Shown in pieces: positions 9,311 to 19,010 of a DNA stretch of 46,575 bases. A program made the translations under genes and the position numbers. The DNA comes from Purshia tridentata (taxonomy: Eukaryota > Streptophyta > Magnoliopsida > Rosales > Rosaceae), in NCBI GenBank assembly GCA_003254885.1, contig QANT01002189.1, forward strand, positions 1 to 46,575, written 5' to 3'. The stretch's first letter is position 1, and each line of letters starts with the position of its first letter. Under the pieces are notes generated by a model. It was given only the letters and a program-made list of their open reading frames with translations, did no database searches and was not told the DNA's origin.

Positions 9311-10551
9311 AGGTGGGCCGGATGAAAATTAGCTAGACCCCCTAAAAACCCAATTAAATAAGTGGACTATTTAGGAAGAAGGTAGTCCAAAATGAGTGTT
9401 TTGATAATTATCTCTTTATTTTATGACAAAATATGAGAAATCAATTATTCCGATTACCAAAACAAAAGGCATTCAAAGCCTTCCCTATTCACGGCCGGTC
9501 ACCACCAATATTTATATATTCAAATTCATTCATTCATAAATTAATATTATGGACAAAAAGGATTAATATTAATTATATAAAAAGATATTTTAGTCCCTAC
9601 TATTCAATTATTACTTAATATTAAATTCTATATGTTCATTTTTTTTTGTAAATAATTTCAACGACACTGCTTTAAATAGCTCAGAGTTGCTTTGCAGGTG
9701 AAATCCAGTTTGATGAGGTCTGTGTATTTATTGCTTCTAACTACTCTCACCAAAACTTTGTAAATTTATCATGCTTGTACGCTTTTCAACTCCCACCTTT
9801 CTCTATTAATGATTTTTGGTCGTTGCTTTTCTTTTTCTATCTTTCCTTCAACTAAAATCCATTCAAAACTTTTTATGTACCCCACAAATTATTCAAAGTT
9901 CACTAATTCAACCCTTGGTTGGGTGACACAACAAGCTATAAATAGATCATAAATATATAGCTTATGATGTTATAGACAATCATAGTCGGCAATTCATATG
10001 CAGTCTCACATAACAAACAAAATAAATACAGATGAAAGACATATTGGTGCAATTGTATACTTTTTTTGGGTAACAATGCAATTAATTGTATCTTTATGAA
10101 CCAACAAAAAAGTGGATAATGAGGATGAACTTGGACAAGTTGGACGTTTCAGCCTCCTGCAAATTAGACTTTTGCCATTCTACAAGATAACTACTATACT
10201 ATATATCTGAAAAATTTAGAATTATTTTAAATAATTTATATCGATCAACTAAGTATTGCTATTTGAATCAATTTAATTAACTGACCATATAATATATATA
10301 ATGTATCTTTTTAATAGAAGTAAGACACACACTTGTATAAGAGTAAGACCCATATATACCAAAAAAATAATAGGTAAAATAATCCATATTGTTGTATTGA
10401 TATCAAGCTAACCATGCACCGTTGAAAAGTTTACTCGGATCAATGAATTTATTGCTTCATGATCAACAAAAGCTGGAGTTTGGACCCATCTCATGAAAGT
10501 TGCATAAGATTAAGGAAAGCAATAAAATCATACTCAGGATTCAGGACCGCC

Positions 10552-10768
10552 AATCTTGTCTTTATTATGAACTACGTTACTCGAGAAAGAATGATATACA
10601 TCACAATTTGAAATATATTATATGAAGTAATACTCGAGAAAAAAAACAAATACATTGAAAACGACATATGATGAACTACATGCATCTTACATATATGTGT
10701 GGCCATTTTCCATCCAAAATCTCTGGCAGATTCTCTTTGAAAGTATGATCTATAATAAAGACAAGATT
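10552..10768. repeat. Short inverted-repeat pair, candidate 217-bp MITE
   Basis: AATCTTGTCTTTATTAT at 10552-10568 is exactly inverted at 10752-10768. Weaker complementarity continues a few bases inward. I could not see a target-site duplication. The size and AT content suit a small foldback transposon. Confidence 0.45.
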
Positions 10769-11632
10769 TGCACTTAGAAGTGAAATCAATGTATCATCAA
10801 GAATCGTGTAATGATGTGGATTACCGATTACCAAGCAAAAAAAAAAAAAAATTTAAAGAATCATAAATTGTACAATATACAACTTTTGAACAAAATATCT
10901 ATGCTGCCCAATATGGCCAAATTAAACTTTATGTCAACTTTTTAATATTATTCGACTATTTTTTAAATTTTTATTACAACTTTACCTAATCTCTCTCAAT
11001 GCATGCATCATGTTAACTTTTAAGTTTAGTCATTATATTGTTAAACCGATTAGCCTAACAACTTTTTTTATATATTATTTACAAACTCAATTGTAATTGC
11101 ATGAGAATTCGAACGTTTTTGACTGAATTATAGTAAAACCTTATTTCATTTGTTGTCTGTTAGTATTTGAATTCTAGGTTCAAGTTTAGATTTTAATTTG
11201 TTGTTTTTCAGTATTTGATTTATGGGTAAAATTTTATTTGTTGTTTTTCAACTTTCTTGAAGCTTAAAATCTTAAGTCCTTATAAATCCTAATTTTTAAT
11301 AACTTGCATAAATGTAATTATTTAGAAGTTACACAAATATACCAAAAATACTAATAAGTGATTCATAGAATAGATCATAGAGCAGTGATAATAAAAAGGG
11401 TGAATTACGTAAAAATCACTATTATAATTTCCAATTTCAAAATAGTCAATACTTTATGTATTGACTAAAATGAAAATTTTGAAATTATATTTGAATGCAA
11501 TTGTCCAAAAAAAAATGATTTAATTACCATGCTGCCACTAGCACTGTGTGCAAGACATTTTGAAACATATATCAGTAGTATCACTGATAGCTGACGCGTG
11601 GAAGTTTAAGTAATCAGCATTAATAACAACTT

Positions 11633-11642
11633 GACACGTGGC
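11633..11642. promoter_or_regulatory. G-box / ABRE-like element
   Basis: GACACGTGGC contains the palindromic CACGTG core that plant bZIP and bHLH factors bind, with the ACGTGGC form typical of abscisic-acid response elements. It lies about 630 bp upstream of the F-box/kelch start codon. Function is inferred only from the motif. Confidence 0.35.
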
Positions 11643-12171
11643 ACATAATACACAGTGTTAAGGGCAAAAAAGTATATTAACAAAATTAATATTTTAAAAA
11701 TAAATTAGGTATTGGGTGGGCCATTGACTAAAATGTAATTTCTCAAAATATACCATTAACTATTATGGGATATGAAATTATGCATTGACCTATTTGTAAT
11801 TTAAAAATATTTTATTGATTTATTTGTAATTTTCTATAATAAAAATGACATTATACAAGAATTTAGGCCGAAAACTAATTCCCCCCAATTCCTCAGTTTT
11901 TTTCTAAACTAAAAAAAGTTGTTACTTTTGATGAACAAAATGTTGCACTTGGTTACACAATATACTACTTTATATATACATCTATGTACAGCTATAAATA
12001 TTAACGAAATATATATACAGGTATATATTTTTTAACGAATTAAATATCTATAAATGTATATCATATTATATATATATACACAGATGATCCACTAAAGACT
12101 ACTTTACCGATAAGAAAAGTGAACCCGGCCACACGAGCATAAAAGGAAATTAGATGCATCAAAAGGTAGCC

Positions 12172-12216
12172 ATGGAAGAAAAACCACTAGAAATTAGAAG
12201 TACATACTACAACTAA
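12172..12216 (+). other. Upstream ORF of 14 codons before the F-box/kelch gene
   Basis: ATG 12172 opens MEEKPLEIRSTYYN and closes at TAA 12214-12216. Its start context, GGTAGCCATGGAAG, is identical over 14 bases to the context of the in-frame ATG at 12274. If the transcript begins upstream of 12172, ribosomes would meet this strong start first and the ORF could repress the main frame. Confidence 0.4.
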
Positions 12217-12264
12217 TTCTCACACCAATCAATATTGGTCGAGTTGATCTATACACCTATATGC

Positions 12265-13395
12265 ATGGTAGCCATGGAAGCTAGCCCTACTGAAACACAA
12301 CAATTTCAAGCACACGCACACTCTTCCTATGATGAGACTTTGTTATTGCCAGGCTTACCAAACCACCTTGCACACCTCTGCCTTGAAAGAGTCAACCCTT
12401 CAATCCTCTACACAGTTTGCCGCTCATGGAGGCGCCTCATCTACTCTCCTTCCTTCCCTCCTTTCTTCTCTCTATATGCCCTTCTCTCCCATCACAACAA
12501 TAAAAACTACCTCAATTCCATTGTGTTCTCTTCATTTGATCCCATCTCCAACTCATGGACACCCCTCCCTCCTCCTCCCTACGACCCTCCTCTCCAACTC
12601 CTCCACCACCACCCATCATTCCTCTCTCGAAAACTCCCCATCCAATCCACAACTGTCTCCGGCCGCCTTGTACTCATCGCCGCCACCACCACCACTGCCA
12701 CTCACCACTTCCTCCCAGCACTATCCCACCCACTAGTCTTCCAACCATTGTCCAACCAATGGCTCCTCGGCCCACCACTCTCTGAGCCCCGCCGCTGGTG
12801 TGCGGCAGGCTCAGTTGGTGGGTCGGTCTACGTGGCAAGCGGGTTTGGGTTGAACTACCGAGGGGATGTGGCGAGGTCAATGGAGGAGTGGGACATGAAG
12901 AGGAAGTTTTTGGAGTGGAGATGGGATAAGAAGGCAGGGCTTAAGAATGTGAGGTTTAGTAGGGAAGCTGTGGAGGCAAGTGCATATAGAGGGAAGCTTT
13001 GCATGGTGAGTGTGAACGAAGGGGCTGTTTATGATGTTGAAAGGGACAGATGGGAGGACATGCCTCGAGGAATGCTTGAAGGGTGGAATGGACCAGCAGC
13101 CACCATGGATGAGAGAGTGATGTATGTGGTGGATGAGAGAAAAGGAGCTTTGAAAAGGTATGATGATGAGAGGGATTGTTGGGAAAAAGTGATGGAGTCG
13201 GTGGTGTTGAGAGAGGCTGAGCAAATTTGTGCTGGGAAGGGGAGAGTTTGTGTGGTTTGTGCTAATGGGAACAGGATTGCGGTGGTGGATGTCATGGTGG
13301 TGCCGCGGAGAGTTTGGGTGGTGGAGCCGCCGCCGATGTTGCAAGCTGTGGCGGTACATGTGTTGCCTCGGATGAGTAGGCCGGATTGGTCTTGA
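12265..13395 (+). CDS. Intronless F-box/kelch-repeat protein, SKIP25-like
   Basis: Predicted SCF ubiquitin-ligase substrate receptor of 376 residues (373 from the better-context ATG at 12274). The F-box is at about residues 28-75: LPGLPNHLAHLCLERVNPSI, then CRSWRRLIYSPSFPPFFSLY. This combination I associate with SKIP25-type proteins. Behind it are degenerate kelch blades: FDPISNSWTPLPPP near 93-106, the landmark SEPRRWCAAGSVGGSVYVAS near 172-191, then YDVERDRWEDMPRGM and LKRYDDERDCWEKV, each a strand-turn-strand with the conserved tryptophan. The first half is very C-rich and the second half G-rich on the coding strand. The frame is intact with no intron. A second out-of-frame ATG at 12261 and the upstream ORF at 12172 precede it. 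Confidence 0.85.
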   Translation: MVAMEASPTETQQFQAHAHSSYDETLLLPGLPNHLAHLCLERVNPSILYTVCRSWRRLIYSPSFPPFFSLYALLSHHNNKNYLNSIVFSSFDPISNSWTPLPPPPYDPPLQLLHHHPSFLSRKLPIQSTTVSGRLVLIAATTTTATHHFLPALSHPLVFQPLSNQWLLGPPLSEPRRWCAAGSVGGSVYVASGFGLNYRGDVARSMEEWDMKRKFLEWRWDKKAGLKNVRFSREAVEASAYRGKLCMVSVNEGAVYDVERDRWEDMPRGMLEGWNGPAATMDERVMYVVDERKGALKRYDDERDCWEKVMESVVLREAEQICAGKGRVCVVCANGNRIAVVDVMVVPRRVWVVEPPPMLQAVAVHVLPRMSRPDWS

Positions 13396-14471
13396 ATTTT
13401 TGGTTCAATCTTATTTATTTTTTTTTTCTAACGATAAATTATTTTAATATTATGTAATAGTCAATGTAAATTTTCTTTTTCATATAAAAGTCAATAAATT
13501 TCGAAATTCTATTACACTTTAATTACTCACTAAGTCTAATTTGATTTTGGTCAATATTAGTAATAAAAATGAAATTATGAAAAGTAAATTGATTAAAATG
13601 TAATTAAGAAAAAATTTTTAGATTTATTTGTAATTTATCCTAAATTATAGGGTTATTTCTTTTTATAGTCCAGTTGAAAAGTAAGGCTAATAACTCAACC
13701 CCTTGCTACAACATACTTCCAGCTCGGTCTATTTTAATGAAATGTGTGCAATACAGGACCTATTGAGTGCTTAGTTAATAGTATTGGGCGCTTGAGAGTG
13801 TCACCGACTTCTTGACAATTGCCACTGTACAACAATAGCTATTTGAACTGTATAAAAATAATACTTATAGATATACCTTATATCTTTTTTTAATATAAAT
13901 ATGTTAAAAACTAATGAAACCAACATAAAACATAAAATTCATCTTATGGAGTCACGTTCACCTATGTCATCACGTAAAAATGACTGTTATTAATGTGAGG
14001 TCTCGAAAAATTTTTGTGTTTTGTTTTTAGTTATTTGAAATTTCTTTTTGAGGTGTTGGGATTTTTCTCAAATGTTAGTTTTGAGCCCATAGAAAATTAA
14101 TATTTGTTGCTACGAGTTCGTAGTATTTTTCAGAGTTCAAAATTTTTGGTGAATTTTCAAAGTTAGGAGAATTTCAAAAAATTTGGATTGTTAAGGTGGC
14201 AAGATCTTGGTTCTTGATCTTTTTTATATTCAATGGATGAGATAAAGCCACAGTAGTAGATGTTGGCTAGGAGGAAAGACAGGCGAAAGTGTGAGAACTC
14301 GATGAAATTTTGTAGAAGCCGACTGAAGGATCGGCTTTCCAAATCAACCAATTGGTTTGCCTTGGCCAAGCGATATATTGGTCTTAGAAAGTGATCGATC
14401 GACAATGTGTCAACAAAGTGATGGTGGTGTGATGTACGAGCTGACTTAGGATGCCTTCTTTATTATAACGA
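13396..14471. other. Intergenic, with a probable LTR-retrotransposon fragment
   Basis: The first 600 bases are AT-rich with no feature. From about 13990 (GTGAGGTCTCGAAAAATTTT) through GAGCCCATAGAAAATTAATA and GCTACGAGTTCGTAGTATTT, the sequence reads like a piece of a plant long terminal repeat as I remember such LTRs. No internal domain, primer-binding site or second LTR is visible. The LTR call is tentative. Confidence 0.35.
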
Positions 14472-14732
14472 GAGTAAATAGCTATTTTGTTCCCCAAACT
14501 ATTACATTTATAATAATTTGTTCTTTAGACTTTTAATTTGAAAGATTCTGACTTTTTTAATTTTGACAATTGAAAACTTTTATCTTAATTTACATAGTTC
14601 CTGCTCAATTGATAGAAAAATCCTCAATTGTCAAAGCTAAAATAGTCAAAATCCTTAATTTTTCAAATTAGAAGTCTGGAGAGTAAATTTATACAAGTGT
14701 AATAGTTTGAGGAATAAAATAACTATTTACTC
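14472..14732. mobile_element. 260-bp foldback MITE with ~100-bp arms
   Basis: The left arm at 14472-14573 begins GAGTAAATAGCTATTTTG. The right arm at 14624-14732 is its reverse complement with roughly 85% identity, ending CAAAATAACTATTTACTC-like. About 50 bases separate the arms. It has no coding capacity. The flanks do not show an obvious target-site duplication, so the superfamily is open. Confidence 0.85.
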
Positions 14733-15229
14733 TGTTTACAATAAAAAAAAGGCATTACGGTTTTGCTTCATTCCGATGTGGGATTGTTGCAAAACAAACA
14801 AACAAACTCTCTCTTTTCATTATCTGATTCTCTTCTCTCTCACTATCCCAGTCCCTCTGCTTGTGGATTGAAAATCGTTTTTAATTTGGATCTCTTAGAT
14901 TTAAGACAAGGTTCTATTCGGATCTAAGTCATATGGTACCAAAATATGAGCAAAAAACTGAGAAACATACTTAAAGGAAATAAAATAAAAATGAGCAATA
15001 AGAGCATATATATTTTGTGTGATTGAAATTTTTTATCTAATTTCTTCTAAGCATAGAAAACAAAAGATCTTGTGTGAGATTGTGGGTATGTATAGCCAAG
15101 GCTCTTCCTTTTGTTTTCACCCTAACCTTTAAAATCTTAAAATCTGCCTAAATAAATCATAATTATTTTAGAAGACCACCTAATAATCCACATTTTCAGT
15201 TATAGATTTGGATGCATGGCTTTTATGTC
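14733..15229. other. Intergenic, no gene seen
   Basis: It begins with CATTCCGATGTGGGATTG and a CT-rich stretch (14800-14860) and then becomes AT-rich. Nothing else can be supported. Confidence 0.5.
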
Positions 15230-15998
15230 ATCTTTACATGTTAGCAAATAGGCGATAATTTTGGCATCAAGAACTATTTGTGGAATTGATGCTACTGCCC
15301 TTTCCCGACTAACATGTTAACCGAAAAAATAAGGCTTTTTTTGGTGGGTTTGAACTTCAAACTTAGAAGGTTACATTGTAGAAATCATTGGCAAAATGAA
15401 ATCTAGAAGAATGTACCCAAATGCTTCTAACAATGCCATGATATCTCCAAAGAGTTGTAGCTACAATAACGTATGGTGACCGGAGAATCAGTCTTGTTAC
15501 AACATTACGAACGAAAAATTGATTGATCTTTGAGTCTGTAAATTTTTTTTCAAACACTTTATTTGTTGATCTTCAGAGCATATCTAGGCTTAGAGTGTTA
15601 CCTGCTAGTTTTGTGTAAGTGTGTATTGTTTAGACCCTAGGCCCCCTTTAAGAAAAATAATTAAAGAAAAGCCAGGCATTGTCACCCATTTTCAAATTTA
15701 GTAGGACATTGCAAACAAATGGAGTAGCCATCTGCATGCTTTTTGTCTTTACCACTATTACAGCAGACACTTGCAAAAGAGTGAAGACATTGGTCATTAG
15801 TAAAAACCTAGTAAAAAACCAAGTAGGTACCAAAGGCTTCTCACCACCCATGAAATTTGATAGAAGTGTTCCCATAGCTTGATTCCCAAATGCCCAGTGC
15901 CCAGAGACTGCAACACTGAAGTATGTTGTCACTACAACAGTAAAGCAAACACATAAGCCTTTGACCATCTTGCCTTTTACCGGAGGTTTCAAAGTTGC
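15230..15998 (-). pseudogene. Relic of a GABA / amino-acid transporter gene (GAT1-like), last two exons
   Basis: On the minus strand, exon 15998-15753 keeps an acceptor (CACTTGCAG|GCAACT) and a donor (GTG|GTAAAG). It reads cleanly ATLKPPVKGKMVKGLCVC, then SGHWAFGNQAMGTLLSNF and LLMTNVFTLLQVSAVIVV. This is the central part of plant GABA transporter 1-type amino-acid/auxin permease family proteins. A second exon from about 15585 down to 15230 continues with KFTDSKINQFFVRNVVTRLI, FGDIMALLEAFGYILLDFIL (in another frame), FYNVTF and finally IPQIVLDAKI. These are recognisable pieces of the C-terminus, broken by at least two frameshifts and stops. The N-terminal exons are absent upstream. The retained intron shows it arose by DNA duplication rather than retroposition. 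Confidence 0.8.
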
Positions 15999-16918
15999 CT
16001 GCAAGTGTGAGACATCTTAGGCCAATTCAATACTTTTTTATTTTTTTACTACAAGGAATAGGAAAGATTTGTGGTTAATGAATTAGAATTTGATTCCCTT
16101 TTGCAACCCTTAAATATATCGAGGCCCATTTCATTGAGGAAGGGATCTCTTGTGAGGTCCATTCTATATTGTATTTTGATGATAAGAACATCTTTTTTTT
16201 TATTGGTCTCTATTGAAGAATTGTCCTTGCAATTTGATTGTTGATTAAGTTGTCACCATTTCAAATGTTTATTAAAATATTTTGTTCGTCTATTTATTTG
16301 ATCAAAATTTTATAACTTAATGATTTGTCTAATTGTTGTAAGAATAATATTTAAATATAAATCTAAAAAATAAATTGTTCGGGTATTTGAAATACTATAT
16401 GGAGTGATCCTTGATGTCATATATATAAAAGTTCACTTTTAGTTTTTGTAGTTTGAGTTAAGTTCCACTTTATTGTAGTTTCAATTGTTATGAATTTCAT
16501 AATTTTGGTACTTTAGTTTACAAATCGTTACAATTTAGGAACATCTTAGCATTTTTTTATTGAGTTATCAAATTTATTGTGTTTTTAATCTTGTATTTTA
16601 CAAATAATTTTGATCTTAATCATGTACTTTATATAACATTAGCGATTGAATAATTAATTAACAAATTAATGTATCAAAATACTAACATGTCTTTTAATTG
16701 CAATGATGTTTAAACTACATGAACAAAGTGAAATATAATATATATATTTTTTTTTTCCTGCCACCGCTCCAAAAGAAAAAAAAATAAATTAGAGATTGTC
16801 TCTTCACTCTGTTTGCGTTCGGGTTCTTCTCCAGCTGGCACAAAAACCCTACCAAAGCTTAGATTTATCCTTGTTGATACAATTGCAGAGCTCCTGTCCT
16901 GATTATCTTCAAGCGGTC
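15999..16918. other. Intergenic; promoter and leader of TIC40
   Basis: Most of this is AT-rich without features. The missing 5' exons of the transporter relic are not detectable here. The stretch from about 16790 is pyrimidine-rich and probably the TIC40 5' UTR. A TATATATATTTTTTT run at 16738-16752 lies some 170 bp before the ATG. Confidence 0.5.
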
Positions 16919-18962
16919 ATGGCGTCACTGTCTCTTCCCCACTCACTGCCTCGCTCGCCACCACTCAACCCAAACCCACGGAGAGCGGCTCCAACCGCAT
17001 TCCATCGATTCCCTCTCTTTCGATGCTCAGCCAACCTCAGAGCCTCCATGAATTCTCAAAATTCAAGAGTCAATGGCCGCTCCCATGCCTCTCGTCTTCC
17101 AGGTACTAATTTTTTATTTTGATATGTGGGTAGCTGCCTAAAGTTAAAATTTGCAGCTCCAGTTTGCAAATTTATAGTACAGAAAACGGGAAAGGTTCGC
17201 CTTTCTTGTATGAAATGTGATCATTATTTTGGTGGGTGTAAGTTGAATTGAAGGATAAAAATTAAGTTCATTTAGGAACAAGGTTCAAGTTTACCGGTCT
17301 GTTTGGATACCTCAGCTGCATACATCACTGCACTTCCACTTGACACCTATCATAATGATAAACGGCTCGTCTCGCTGTGATCTTCTCTTGAATTCTCAGA
17401 AAACCCATGGCTGTCTTGGCTGTGCTACCGGAAGCTCCCGGGAAGTCGGAATATGAGAGCACTCATCTTGGGGTGGGCTTACTACTTAGATGAGGTTGTA
17501 GTATTTGGGCCGACTGAAACTTCTAGAGTTAGTGATAAAAGAGCGGACAATACTTGGGTGGAATTGAGTTGGTTAATAAAAACTGACTGTAATTGGGAAT
17601 AGATAGCCTTTTCACTCGGTCTGCAATACTGAATATGGCCGCCTGAATTTGGAGAAACAATGCTCATATACTTATATTTTTTCTTAATGTAGTTTATAAC
17701 AGGGTTTTTTACTTTAGAAATTGGACGCGCTAGGAATTAGGATATGTGCTAGCTTATGAAAAAACAAGAAGAAGAAGCTAGCTTCATAAGGATTTTATTT
17801 GTTTTTTTCATCACAAGTTTTAGTGTATCTTTCTGATCCTATGGTGAAGGTGTGTTTCCTATAATTTTGTTGCATGTGAATTTTTTTTTATAAATTTTTT
17901 AATGACATTGTTCTTTTACTGTATGTTTGTAATAAAATTGCAGCGAAGTTACAAGGAGAACGTTTTGCGAGCATTTCTTCCTCAAGTAGTCAAGAAACAT
18001 CTTCAGTTGGTGTCAACCCACAAATCTCAGTACCTCCCCCACCCTCAAATATGTAATCATATGTTTCTCTGCATCTTCTCAGATCCTTTTTCTAACTAGA
18101 CATTCTGTGAGCAGTTGCAGTTGCTTTTTCTTTCCCCTCTTGTGCGCAAAAATTTATAACCATATAATCTTTTCACCTTTATTTATTTATTTATTTTTTT
18201 AGAGGGTCGCCTCTATTTTGGATTGGTGTTGGTGTTGGACTTTCAGCCCTATTTTCATGGGTGAGAACAATGATTATTTGCATGCTCTTTGTTTGATAAG
18301 ATATACATTTATTAAACAATTTACCTCTGCTGCATGTTTGACAAGTTGATTGTAATGGCAGGTTGCTACAAGCTTAAAGGTGCGTTTTTTCCTTCTACAA
18401 TTTATGGATCTACTTTAATTACATTATTGGATTTTAATAATTAGGAAATAAAGTCACTATTTCAGTCGAGTGCTGTTAAACAAATTTAATGGTTGTGAAT
18501 GGGCCTGATTTTTTTTTTCTGATTGGTACATTTTACAACTGAAAAGTAGGGGGACAAGTAGGTATAGATACATGTATGTGCCTGCTCGCACATGGGTGTG
18601 TGAGGGGAGGGGGGTGGGTGGTATAATCAAGCACATATATATGTATATTATACATAAGTACAAACATGCACGTAGGGTTTGCAATTTTGGGAATGACAAC
18701 ATAATACGCTACAACACAACATGAAATTGGCATGAAATTAACACAAGATGCTTGTGCATCTTTCTGGCACAATGTTGTGTTGTGCCTGTGTATGTTAAAA
18801 TGTTGACAAGTGACATGAAATGGGTAGATAATTGACATGGAATTGATATGAAATAGCAATGTAAATGGCAAATAATCCTCTCAAAATATAATAAATGTGT
18901 TACCCGTATTGTGCCACTCATTTAGTAAATGAGCTGTGATCTTGTTTGTGTCTTTTTTTGTN

Positions 18963-19010
<48 letters not shown>

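Larger units (their letters stand above)
6897..9420. mobile_element. Probable non-autonomous, gene-capturing transposon block
   Basis: The block begins exactly where the direct repeat ends. It contains the palindromic array (7050-7870) and a captured fragment of a host-like gene at its right end (9007-9310). Near the edges there is a weak inverted similarity: AGTCCACTTTTTAA near 6977 against AGTGGACT near 9361. No transposase is present. The captured exon suggests a Pack-MULE or Helitron-like element, but terminal inverted repeats and a target-site duplication could not be established. The limits are therefore approximate. Confidence 0.4.
9421..12164. other. Long AT-rich intergenic region
   Basis: No gene is seen on either strand over about 2.7 kb. 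It contains a 17-bp inverted repeat pair (10552-10768), a G-box (11633-11642) with a related GACGCGTGG word at 11593, and TATA-rich tracts at 11960-12080. The last part should include the promoter of the F-box/kelch gene at 12265. Confidence 0.6.

Noticed and set aside
12674..13359. Long minus-strand open frames opposite the F-box/kelch gene
   Set aside because: They are shadows of the strongly biased coding strand (C-rich first half, G-rich second half). Their translations are low-complexity Ser/His/Pro and match no family.
18457..18921. Three overlapping minus-strand frames inside TIC40 intron 4
   Set aside because: They run through a decayed repeat and a G-rich tract, and none shows a domain or a usable splice context.
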